From the NCBI GenBank assembly GCA_021795575.1, contig JAJYPH010000015.1, forward strand, positions 1-34,588: a stretch of 34,588 nt of DNA, read 5' to 3'. Positions within the stretch are counted from its first letter, which is position 1. The number at the start of each line of letters is the position of its first letter. Origin of the DNA: Bacillota bacterium (GTDB taxonomy: Bacteria; Bacillota; Sulfobacillia; Sulfobacillales; JAIMBI01). Position numbers and translations under genes: made by a program. The notes beneath the pieces were generated by a model. It had not been told where the DNA came from. It was given only the letters and a program-made list of their open reading frames with translations, and searched no databases. This document shows positions 8,627 to 16,937 of the stretch, one piece after another.

Positions 8627-9378
8627 GCCGTGAGCCCCCCATCCACGACGATAGTGGTGCCGTTGATGTATGAGGCAGCCGGGCTGGCGAGGAAGCGGAC
8701 GACCGCGGCCACCTCGCGGGGATGTGCAAAACGCCCGAGGGGGATGTCCGCCAAGTACTGCCGCCGCACCTCAGCCGGCAGGCCGGCCACCAGCTCCGTT
8801 TCGATGAATCCCGGCGCCACCGCGTTGGCGCGCACGCCCGTGCCTGCGAGCTCACGCGCCAGCGAGCGGGTCAGCGACACCAGCGCCGCCTTGCTGGCGG
8901 CGTACAGGGCTTGTCCCCGAGCGCTTTTAAGGGCCGCCGCCGACGCGACATTAATGATGTGTCCGCGCCGGCGGAACAGCATGTCGCGCCCCAGGGCCGT
9001 CATGAGCGCCAGGGGCGCGCGCACATTCACGGCTTGGACCGCATCCCACTCGTCCGGCGTCTGCAGGAACAGCAGGCCATCGGCGCTGATGCCCGCATTG
9101 TTCACCAGCACTTCAAACGGACCCGCGCCGCGGGCAACCTGCTCCAGGCGGGCGGCCCACTCCTCGGGGGGTGCTGCCAAGTCCCAGCGCATGGGCACGA
9201 AGCGTGTGTGCGGGCACCGGCGCGCGGCCGCGGCGGCCGCCGCGGCCGCCGCGTCTTCGCGCGTGCGATAGGTGAACACCACGGGGTCGAAGCGGGCGCC
9301 CAGCGCCGCCACCAGCGTTCGCCCCAGTCCCCGCGATCCGCCGGTGACCAGGGCCGCCCCGCTCCGCGGCCCGCTCAT
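8623..9378 (-). CDS. 3-oxoacyl-ACP reductase (FabG-like SDR)
   Basis: ALVTGGSRGLGRTL, NNAGIS, YAASKAAL catalytic motif, NGTTIVVDGGL; ATGA overlap with the downstream GT2 gene. Confidence 0.9.
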   Translation of the reverse strand: MSGPRSGAALVTGGSRGLGRTLVAALGARFDPVVFTYRTREDAAAAAAAAAARRCPHTRFVPMRWDLAAPPEEWAARLEQVARGAGPFEVLVNNAGISADGLLFLQTPDEWDAVQAVNVRAPLALMTALGRDMLFRRRGHIINVASAAALKSARGQALYAASKAALVSLTRSLARELAGTGVRANAVAPGFIETELVAGLPAEVRRQYLADIPLGRFAHPREVAAVVRFLASPAASYINGTTIVVDGGLTA

Positions 9379-9665
9379 ACGGCCTGCTCGCCGCGCCGCT
9401 CCACGCACAGGTCATAGAGCGCGCCCAGCGTCTGAAAGGCACCGGTATCCTTCTGCGTGATGCGTATGCGGTGCAGCTTCTGCAGGGCGACGGCCAGCTC
9501 AAGGCAGTCCACCGAGTCCAGCCCCAAGCCGTCCTCGCCCATGAGCCGCGTCTCGCGGCCCAGCGCCTGGCTGTCCATATCCAGTTCGAGATGCGTCACC
9601 ACCAGCTCCGCTAAATCTGCCAGCGTGAGCCCGGGCGCGCCGTCGGTCTTCAGCACGGTTGCCAT
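9375..9665 (-). CDS. Acyl carrier protein
   Basis: Small acidic protein with DGLGLDSVDCLELAVALQ phosphopantetheine site; AAGGAGG RBS; ATGA overlap with the FabG-like gene. Confidence 0.88.
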   Translation of the reverse strand: MATVLKTDGAPGLTLADLAELVVTHLELDMDSQALGRETRLMGEDGLGLDSVDCLELAVALQKLHRIRITQKDTGAFQTLGALYDLCVERRGEQAV

Positions 9666-9699
9666 CGTGGCCATCCTCCTTCGATTGTTCGGCTTCGCT

Positions 9700-9717
9700 G
9701 CCGCCAAGCTTGGCGGC
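9700..9717. promoter_or_regulatory. 18-bp perfect palindrome in the divergent control region
   Basis: GCCGCCAAGCTTGGCGGC, about 35 bp upstream of the ACP start codon. Confidence 0.6.
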
Positions 9718-9767
9718 CGTTCGCGTGGAAAGTGCCGTCGCGGAGCGGGCGTACTGCGGCCCACATG

Positions 9768-9782
9768 GCGGAGCGCCTCCGC
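9768..9782. promoter_or_regulatory. Inverted repeat GCGGAG-CGC-CTCCGC
   Basis: Perfect 6-bp arms read directly. Confidence 0.4.
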
Positions 9783-9906
9783 GACCCGGGTCGATGATGC
9801 CGCTCGCGATCCCACGGTCGGATCCGGAGTGGAAGGGAAGTTGTCCCTGCCCACCCCACCGTAAGAGGTCCCGCACACGGGGAGCCTCGGGAAAACCCTA
9901 GGCTAA

Positions 9907-9938
9907 GCCCTGGTATTTTCACCGGGGACCACCAGGGC
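9907..9938. promoter_or_regulatory. Inverted repeat GCCCTGGT-N16-ACCAGGGC
   Basis: Perfect 8-bp arms in the divergent intergenic region. Confidence 0.45.
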
Positions 9939-10113
9939 CCAGCCGCCCACACTGAGGGTCGTTGAGAGGCGATCGGGCGGGCGGCTGGCCCACACGCTCG
10001 GCTCCCACTCTATAGGCAGGCAACACGCGAGACGGGCTGCGGCACAAAGCCCCCGACCCCAAGCGGCATGTGAATGGCCGAGAGGGCAAAACCGCGAAAG
10101 GAAAGGTGACAGG

Positions 10114-11127
10114 ATGGCGATGACAACGAATTCCCGGATGCTGGCCACCGGCTCCGATGGCGCGGGAGGGCTCCGCCAAGCCGCCCCCGCCGGCTCCGCG
10201 CCGGTGGTCGCCGGCCAAAACCTCGGCAAGCGCTATGGAGACCGGTGGGCGGTGCGCCACTTGGACCTCACGCTGTACTCCGGGGAGGTGTTTGGCCTCT
10301 TGGGCCCCAACGGGGCCGGCAAGACGACCACCTTCAATTTGCTGGCGGGGCTTCTGTCCGCCGACGAAGGCGAGCTCACGGTGCTGGGAGAGCCGTGGCA
10401 CCACCCACGCGCTGCGGCGCGCCGCCAGCTGGGGATGGTGCCGCAGCACCTCGCCCTCTACCCGGAGCTGTCCGCCCGCCAGAACGTCCACTTCTTTGGC
10501 CGGCTGTATGGGCTCGCGGGCACCGCCCTGGACCAAGCGGCCATCAGAGCGCTGGACGCGGTGGGGCTGGCCGACCGCCAGCATGACACGGTGGCGGCGT
10601 TCAGCGGCGGGATGAAGCGGCGCCTCAACATCGCCTGCGCGGTGCTGCATCGGCCGCAGATCCTGCTCCTGGATGAGCCGACCGTCGGTGTCGACCCGCA
10701 GTCCCGCAACCTGATTTTCCAGACGCTCCAGCAGCTTGCCGACGACGGCGTGACCATCGTGTACACCACGCACTACATGGAGGAAGCGCAGGCGCTGTGC
10801 GACCGGGTGGCCATCGTGGACGGCGGCCGCGCGGTGGCGGAAGGCACGGTCTCCGAGCTGCTGCGCCAGCACGGCGAAAGCGTGATCCAGGTGACCGTGG
10901 ATCCCCCGCAGGCCGCGTGCCTGGAGCGGGCTCTCGCCGGTGCCGGAGCGGAGGTGACGCTCACCGGTGGGACGCTCGCGATTCGCGCGCGGGATGTGCC
11001 GGAGACGCTCGCGCTTGTCACCCATCACTTGGCGGCGCTCGCCATCCGCCCCACGTCGCTGGATCTGGTGCCGGCCAGCTTGGAAGCCGTTTTCCTCACC
11101 CTCACGGGGCGGCGGCTGCGCGACTGA
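10114..11127 (+). CDS. ABC transporter ATP-binding protein (exporter type)
   Basis: Walker A GPNGAGKTTTFN, signature FSGGMKRRLNIA, Walker B ILLLDEPTVGVDPQSR. Confidence 0.95.
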   Translation: MAMTTNSRMLATGSDGAGGLRQAAPAGSAPVVAGQNLGKRYGDRWAVRHLDLTLYSGEVFGLLGPNGAGKTTTFNLLAGLLSADEGELTVLGEPWHHPRAAARRQLGMVPQHLALYPELSARQNVHFFGRLYGLAGTALDQAAIRALDAVGLADRQHDTVAAFSGGMKRRLNIACAVLHRPQILLLDEPTVGVDPQSRNLIFQTLQQLADDGVTIVYTTHYMEEAQALCDRVAIVDGGRAVAEGTVSELLRQHGESVIQVTVDPPQAACLERALAGAGAEVTLTGGTLAIRARDVPETLALVTHHLAALAIRPTSLDLVPASLEAVFLTLTGRRLRD

Positions 11128-11254
11128 TGGGCTCACCGGCTGTCCGAGCTTTTCGGTGCCGCTGGCGATGGACAGCCCGCCGGAGCCGGGACAGCGGGCC
11201 CGGCGCGATACAGCTCAAGGAGAACGAGAGCCAAAAGAAGGAGGCATCGGCGAA

Positions 11255-12379
11255 ATGTGGCCCATCGCGATGAAAGACTTTTGGATTTACCTGCGCGACC
11301 GCGGGACCATTGTGAACCTGTTTGTCCTGCCCCTGATGTTTGCCGTCGTGCTGACGGCCGCTCTGGGCGGCGTGTTTGGCGGCGGCACTCCCGCTGCCAC
11401 CATGAAGGTGCCGCTGGTGCTGGAGCAGCCGAACCCTGCCGTCACTCAGGCGGTGCAGCGCCTGCCGGGGGTGGTGCTGACCCGCGAAGGCGCCGGGGCG
11501 GCCCGGAGCGCCGTGGCCAGCGGTTCGGCCCTGGCCGCCATCGTGGTGCGCGGCCAGCACGTGATGATTTGGCAAAGTCCCACGGAGCCGGCCACGGCGT
11601 CCCTGTTCCGCGGGGCGGTGGCCTCCGCCATCTCCGCCGGCGTGAGCCGCGCGGACCTTGCGACGCTCATCGCCCGCATCGGCCGGACGTCTGCCGGCCG
11701 CACCCTGGCAGCGGGGCTGTCCCCCATGCCGGCCGTGACGCATCTGGCCGTGGGCGTCACCCGCCAAGCCCCTCACCCCAGCGCGGTGGAGCAGTATGTG
11801 CCGGGCTTTACCGTGGCGTTTCTCTTCTTCATTGCCGCCACCATCGTGCAAAGCTTCTTCAGCGAGCGGGAGCGCGGCACCATGGCCCGCATCCGCGTCG
11901 CCTCGACCAGCCCGCGCGCCATCTTGGCGGGCAAGCTCATCCCCACGTTTGCCATGGGCATCATCCAGGCGGTGGTGATGTTTGCCGCTGGCCACTGGCT
12001 CTTTGGCCTGGCGCTGCCGAACCCCGCCGCGCTGCTGGCCGTGACGGTGGCCATCAGCGTGGCGGCCAACGGGCTGGGCTTGCTGGTCACGTCTTACGCG
12101 CGCACCCAGAGCCAGGCCCAAAACGTGGCGACCCTGCTCGTGTTCCTGCTGGCGGCCGTGGGCGGGTGCTACGTGCCGCGCTTCTACATGCCGCCCATCA
12201 TGCGCTCGCTGGCGCTGGCCACACCCCAGGGCTGGGCCATGCGGGCTTACCAGGCCATTCTGCTGCAGGGGCAAGGCTTGGGCCACGTCTGGCCGAACCT
12301 CGCCGTCCTGATGGGGTTCGGCCTGGTTTTCTTCGTGGTGGCCCTGCTGCGCTTCCGCGTTGACCAGGTGGCCGCGTGA
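11255..12379 (+). CDS. ABC-2 type transporter permease
   Basis: MWPIAMKDFWIYLRDRGTIVNLFVLPLMFAVVL, FSERERGTMARIRVASTSPRAILAGKLIP, C-terminal TM segments; follows the ATPase gene. Confidence 0.9.
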   Translation: MWPIAMKDFWIYLRDRGTIVNLFVLPLMFAVVLTAALGGVFGGGTPAATMKVPLVLEQPNPAVTQAVQRLPGVVLTREGAGAARSAVASGSALAAIVVRGQHVMIWQSPTEPATASLFRGAVASAISAGVSRADLATLIARIGRTSAGRTLAAGLSPMPAVTHLAVGVTRQAPHPSAVEQYVPGFTVAFLFFIAATIVQSFFSERERGTMARIRVASTSPRAILAGKLIPTFAMGIIQAVVMFAAGHWLFGLALPNPAALLAVTVAISVAANGLGLLVTSYARTQSQAQNVATLLVFLLAAVGGCYVPRFYMPPIMRSLALATPQGWAMRAYQAILLQGQGLGHVWPNLAVLMGFGLVFFVVALLRFRVDQVAA

Positions 12380-12843
12380 GCGCCATAGGGGAAGGGACGG
12401 CGGCTGCCGCGCACGCGGTCGAGCCGGTGCGCGTGGACGCCTACCTGCCACACCGCGGGGCGCTCTTGCTGGTGGATCGCGTGCGCCGGATGGGGCCGCC
12501 GCTGGCGGCCGCGGAGCTTGATGTCCCGATCGGCCACTGGGCCGTGGCCGGGCACTTTCCCGGCGTCCCCATTTTCCCCGGCGTCCTGCTGCTGGAGTTC
12601 ATGGCACAGACCGGGCGGTTTCTCTTTCCCGAGCCCGGAACCGCACCGGCCCTCTTGGTTCGCGTGCGCCATGCTCGCTTTCTGGCGCCGGTGCATCCGC
12701 CGGCCCGCCTCGTCGCCATGGCCTCACTGGAGGGCGAGGTGGGGCCGCAGTTCCAAATTCGGTGTGAAGCCGTGGACGAGCACGCTCCACCGGAAGGCCG
12801 AGTGGTGGCCCGCGCCCACTTCACCGTCCTCCGGGCGGGGTGA
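12376..12843 (+). CDS. FabZ-like 3-hydroxyacyl-ACP dehydratase (hotdog fold)
   Basis: LPHRGALLLVDRV and AGHFPGVPIFPGVLLLEFMAQTG; GTGA overlap with the permease stop. Confidence 0.85.
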   Translation: MSAIGEGTAAAAHAVEPVRVDAYLPHRGALLLVDRVRRMGPPLAAAELDVPIGHWAVAGHFPGVPIFPGVLLLEFMAQTGRFLFPEPGTAPALLVRVRHARFLAPVHPPARLVAMASLEGEVGPQFQIRCEAVDEHAPPEGRVVARAHFTVLRAG

Positions 12844-12955
12844 GCGGCGGGACCACCGTGCGGCAGGTGGCCCCCCCGCCCAACCGGCCTCGATTCCCGA
12901 GCCGATTGATGCGATGAGACCCCATGATCCGGGCGGAGATGGCCACACACGAGCT

Positions 12956-12977
12956 GAGGTTAGAGAGAGGTTAGAGA
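12956..12977. repeat. Perfect tandem 11-bp repeat (GAGGTTAGAGA)x2 upstream of the CLF-like gene
   Basis: Two adjacent identical 11-mers, immediately before the AAAGGAG RBS. Confidence 0.85.
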
Positions 12978-12991
12978 AAGGAGCGGTCTAC

Positions 12992-13924
12992 ATGCGTTCC
13001 ACGACCCGCATCGCCCTCACGGGCTTTGGCGCCGTCCACCCCGACGGCATGGGCCCGGTCTCCGGCGCGCTGCGCAGCACCGCCCGACTGGACGATGCCG
13101 AAGAGGTCGTCCCGGGCACCTGGCGCCGCACCGTCGCGCAGCCCATCCTAGACCCATGGCTCCCGCCAGCCGGCCGGCGCCGGCTGGACCACCTGGCCCA
13201 AATGGCCGTGGCGGCCGTGCGCGCGGCACTCGCCGACCGGGGTCCCATCCTGGTGAGCAGCCCTCCAGGCCTGTTTGTGGATACTCTGTTTGGCAGCGCC
13301 ACGGCGGTGGCCCGCCTGATGGCGTCGGCCGGCGACCCCGATGGCGTGGTGTCGCCGCTCCTGTTTCCCGGCGTGGTGGCCAATCAAGCGGCCGGCCAGG
13401 CGGCCGCGGCCGCAGGCCTCACCGGACCCTCGACGGTGTTTGGGGGCCACGGGGCGTTCGAGTACGCATGCCTCCAGCTCATGGCGGGCCGCATCTCCGC
13501 CGCCGTGGTGCTTGGCCTCGACGACATCTCTCCGCTGCTCGCCCGCGTGCTCGCGCGATCCGGGATGCGGCTGGGCGCGCCAGCTCCCGCGCCTCAATTG
13601 CTCACCGAGGCGGCTGCGGCGCTCGTACTGGAGACCGAGGCCCACGCCCAGCTGTGCGGCGCGCACGCACGGGTGTGGGTAGCTCCCGAGTGGCAGGACG
13701 CTCCCTCGGGCGCACACCTGGACTCCCGCGCGTGGGACGCGACTTGGGGATTCAGCGCCGCAGCCTGGCTGCCGCTGGCGGTGGGCACGCTCGCGGCCAG
13801 CGGCATACAGGCGCCGGCCGCGCTCCAGGCGGCCGATCCGCTGCGGCCGGGCGTCACCTGGGTCAGGGTGGCTCCTGCCGGCCGCAGCGCCGCCCGACCT
13901 TCCGCACTGGGGGTGGCCCAGTGA
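12992..13924 (+). CDS. Degenerate ketoacyl synthase homologue (chain-length-factor-like)
   Basis: KS-N-like TRIALTGFGAVHPDGMGPV and LFPGVVANQAAGQAAAAAGLTGPS; active-site Cys replaced (VFGGHGAFEYA); no HGTGT/KS-C His motifs; about 310 aa. Confidence 0.75.
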   Translation: MRSTTRIALTGFGAVHPDGMGPVSGALRSTARLDDAEEVVPGTWRRTVAQPILDPWLPPAGRRRLDHLAQMAVAAVRAALADRGPILVSSPPGLFVDTLFGSATAVARLMASAGDPDGVVSPLLFPGVVANQAAGQAAAAAGLTGPSTVFGGHGAFEYACLQLMAGRISAAVVLGLDDISPLLARVLARSGMRLGAPAPAPQLLTEAAAALVLETEAHAQLCGAHARVWVAPEWQDAPSGAHLDSRAWDATWGFSAAAWLPLAVGTLAASGIQAPAALQAADPLRPGVTWVRVAPAGRSAARPSALGVAQ

Positions 13925-15213
13925 GCGCGCGGACAGCGGTCGCCATCACCGGGCTGGGCGCCGCCACTCCACTCGGTGCCGACGCATCCACCTTCCGGGC
14001 AGGACTGCTGGAGGGGCGGCACGGCTTTGGGCCAGTCAGCCGCTTTGATGCCACCCGCTACGGCGTCAACTGGGCTGGCCAGCTGGACGACGCCGTGTGG
14101 GCGCCCCCTGGCTCCCCGGATGCAGGCTCCCGGCCCGCTCAGCTTCTGGATCGGGTGGCGGCGGAGGCGCTGGCCATGGCCGGCGGGCCGAACGACACGC
14201 GCACGGCGCTGGTGCTTGGCACCACGCTGGGATCCGATGAGCTGTCGCGGGTGGCCTGGCAGGAGCAGCACGGGCACGCACCCGACTATGACACCGTCCT
14301 GTCCGGCATGGCCGACTGTGCGGGCCGGCGGCTGGTGGACCGCCTGGCGCTCGGCGGGCCCGTGTGGAGTGTGGTCACGGCCTGCGCGGCCGGCACCACC
14401 GCCATTGGCGTCGGGGCCGACCTGATTCGCCTGGGTCTCGTGGACCGGGTGCTGGCCGGCGGGGTCGACACGCTTACCGAGCTCATTTATGCCGGGTTTG
14501 ACAGCATGGGGGCGCTCGGGCATGACTGCCGCCCCTTCGCCGAGGACCGGGAGGGCGTCGTGCTGGCCGAGGGCGCCGCCATGATAGTGCTGGAGTCCGA
14601 AGGCCACGCCCGGGGGCGGGGGGCACACATCCAAGCCTGGGTGTTAGGCTGCGGCACCGCCAACGACGCCTACCACGCGACCGCCCCGCACCCCGACGGC
14701 CGCGGCGCGGCATTGGCCATGCAGCGCTGCCTCAGCGACGCGGGGCTCTCCCCCGCCGACATCGACTACGTCAACGCGCACGGCACCGGCACCCACGCCA
14801 ACGATCCCGCGGAGTGGGCGGCCATCGCGGCGGTGCTCGGGAGCCACGCTTGGGAAATTCCTGTTAGCTCGACCAAGAGCCAGATGGGTCACGCCCTGTC
14901 CGCGGCCGGAGCCATCGAGGCGGTGGCCACGGTGCTGGCGCTGCGAGACGGCTTCGTGCCGCCCACCGCGCACCGCCACGCCCCCCTGGCCGCGGCAGTG
15001 GGAGCGGACTTCGTCCAGGACGCCGGGCGCCGGCGGCCGATGGCCTGTGCCCTCAGCAACTCCTTTGCGTTTGGCGGCCACACCGCGTGTCTCGCATTGG
15101 GCCGCGCCGACATCGACTGGAACTCGGAGCGCAGCGGTGGGCATCCAGCGCTCAGATCGCCGTCCCCGGACCCCACGCGCCACCGGGGTGTCCGCGCAGC
15201 ACACTCCCGGTAA
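13921..15213 (+). CDS. Beta-ketoacyl-ACP synthase (FabF-like), intact catalytic triad
   Basis: VVTACAAGTTAIG, NAHGTGTHANDPAE, KSQMGHALSAAGAIEA, SNSFAFGGHTACL; GTGA overlap with the preceding gene. Confidence 0.93.
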   Translation: MSARTAVAITGLGAATPLGADASTFRAGLLEGRHGFGPVSRFDATRYGVNWAGQLDDAVWAPPGSPDAGSRPAQLLDRVAAEALAMAGGPNDTRTALVLGTTLGSDELSRVAWQEQHGHAPDYDTVLSGMADCAGRRLVDRLALGGPVWSVVTACAAGTTAIGVGADLIRLGLVDRVLAGGVDTLTELIYAGFDSMGALGHDCRPFAEDREGVVLAEGAAMIVLESEGHARGRGAHIQAWVLGCGTANDAYHATAPHPDGRGAALAMQRCLSDAGLSPADIDYVNAHGTGTHANDPAEWAAIAAVLGSHAWEIPVSSTKSQMGHALSAAGAIEAVATVLALRDGFVPPTAHRHAPLAAAVGADFVQDAGRRRPMACALSNSFAFGGHTACLALGRADIDWNSERSGGHPALRSPSPDPTRHRGVRAAHSR

Positions 15214-15312
15214 GAAGGGGAGCCATCCATTAGGAGAACACGGACGGCGCCGACGGCAAGCGCGACAAGGACGCCGCGCATGACACAGACGACGAAAGGA
15301 CGGAACATCAAC

Positions 15313-15708
15313 ATGATGAAGGGCAAGCAGATGAACCGCGGTGGGAACCGGCACTGGATGGGAGCGAGGAGCAGGCGGCTGGCCGCCGCCCTCAAGGGGT
15401 TTGGCACGCTGGCGGGAATCGCGCTGTTGGTCGGGCTGGTGGCCAGCGGCCTCATGCCCGCTGCCGAGCGCGTGGTGGCTGTCGCCGCCGCCTGGCCTGC
15501 CGCCACCGCCGCCGAGTTTTCGGTGGGGCGCCGCGTGTCTGCCCGTACGGCCCAGGTGCTGGGCAGCGCGATGGGGGGCCTGTGGCTGGTTGCCGCGATA
15601 GGGCTCTGGTGGGGCTTTGCGTCGGCCAGCGGCATCGCGGCCTTGGGGGCCGGCTTGTGGGTGGCGCTGAGCTTCGTGGTTGACCCCGCCTACGGCATGG
15701 CGGATTGA
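15313..15708 (+). CDS. Small hypothetical membrane protein
   Basis: Two or three hydrophobic segments; co-directional after the KS gene; start uncertain (15280 or 15313). Confidence 0.5.
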   Translation: MMKGKQMNRGGNRHWMGARSRRLAAALKGFGTLAGIALLVGLVASGLMPAAERVVAVAAAWPAATAAEFSVGRRVSARTAQVLGSAMGGLWLVAAIGLWWGFASASGIAALGAGLWVALSFVVDPAYGMAD

Positions 15709-15780
15709 GGGACCGCGCGTGTGTGGTGGCTCGTAGCCGCACTGCCCAGCCCCTTGCGAAGTTGCCTCCACAGAGGACAC

Positions 15781-15812
15781 CACCCCCAGCGTCGGGCTGG
15801 GTGGGGGGTTCT
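15781..15812 (+). terminator. Possible intrinsic terminator after the lipid operon
   Basis: CACCCCCAGC..GCTGGGTGGGGGG imperfect hairpin followed by TTCTCT. Confidence 0.35.
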
Positions 15813-15813
15813 C

Positions 15814-16406
15814 TCAGTCATCTGGTTGAGGTGGACTGTCCCGGGGGGCGGGCTCACATTGGCGGGCCAGTCCGGGGCCGCCCAGCGCAGCACGCATGCG
15901 CTGCAAGGCATCACTGGGCCGCGCCACCTCCACGCCCGGGGGAGAGTAGTAGTGCCGCATGTTAATGGTCACCAGCCAGTCGGCTGAGACTGAGGCGGCG
16001 GCCAGGACATGGACGTCTTTGGGGTGCGCGTACTTGGCCCAACGCGCGAGGTTCGATTCGCCCGGGTCAGTTCCTACGGTGAGGCTGTTCGGCCACATCG
16101 CTTCGAAAATCGGCAGTTCGCGCGGCAGCTTGCGGATGAGGTTGCTGCGTACCTCCATCAATACCGCCGGCAATGTCCACGCCTACACCATCCCCAACGC
16201 TCCGACGAGCAACAGGGCATGCGAGGCGCCGCAGTAGGTGTCAAGCCCCCGGGGACAGATCAGCACAGGAAAGTCACGCTCTCTTGTTACGGGGGATCCT
16301 CGGGGGGATTGATCGCCACGCGGTCCGGCAGGGCCGGGGGTTGGGGCGGGCCGCTCGGTGACGCACATCCTGCAATAATCGCGTCGGCGTCCAAAAACAC
16401 CCGGAG
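15814..16406 (-). pseudogene. PIN-domain (VapC-like) toxin pseudogene
   Basis: VFLDADAIIAGCASPSG + ASHALLLVGALGMV * AWTLPAVLMEVRSNL...HPKDVHVLAAASVSADWLVTINMRHY; interrupted by a 122-bp insert (16233-16354) and an in-frame TAG. Confidence 0.78.
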
Positions 16407-16720
16407 TGGGGTTGGCGTAGGTCGTCAGGAGAATTGCCCGAGCGGTCGTCGCCAGGTTTGGTGAAATCGGTGAACCGAGGCGCATCGGCGCCGTAGCGGT
16501 CCTGAGCCCACGCGGACAGGAGATCGTCGACGGATAAATTTTCGGAAGCGCGCTCGGCCGGTAGCTGGCGAGCGAGTTCTGTCACCACCGGAACGCGCGA
16601 GCTGAGTACCAGGAGGCCATCCCAGTCCACCAGCGTCAGTGGGGTATCTGTCGCCAGACCGTACCGATCGCGGACGTCCTTTGGCCGCGCCACGACACCG
16701 CGTTCGCGCACTTGGACCAC
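16274..16720 (-). CDS. AbrB/MazE-like antitoxin, cognate to the PIN pseudogene
   Basis: VQVRERGVVARPKDVRDRYGLATDTPLTLVDWDGLLVLS resembles SpoVT/AbrB antitoxins; the ORF overruns into the PIN gene out of frame, so the true end is uncertain. Confidence 0.6.
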   Translation of the reverse strand: MVQVRERGVVARPKDVRDRYGLATDTPLTLVDWDGLLVLSSRVPVVTELARQLPAERASENLSVDDLLSAWAQDRYGADAPRFTDFTKPGDDRSGNSPDDLRQPHSGCFWTPTRLLQDVRHRAARPNPRPCRTAWRSIPPRIPRNKRA

Positions 16721-16937
16721 ATACTATCGCACTGTCTCCCTTTTTTTGCAGTGTACCACAGAAAAGCAGAAATGCAGACCGCCATAGCCGGACGACGGCG
16801 CGCCGGGGCAGTAGCTGTCCACCGGCGGCCGCCGGAACGTGACGGCGGGGCCCTCCGATCGCCCCAGCTGGGCGCCTGGTTCGCGAGGTGACTCGCTTAA
16901 GATTCGACCACCGACACGTAGTGCATTGCCCCGTATT

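Noticed and set aside
10114-15213. Classical aryl-polyene cluster assignment
   Set aside because: No ammonia lyase, AMP ligase, second ACP or thioesterase seen, and a putative enoyl reductase is present; only partial resemblance is claimed.
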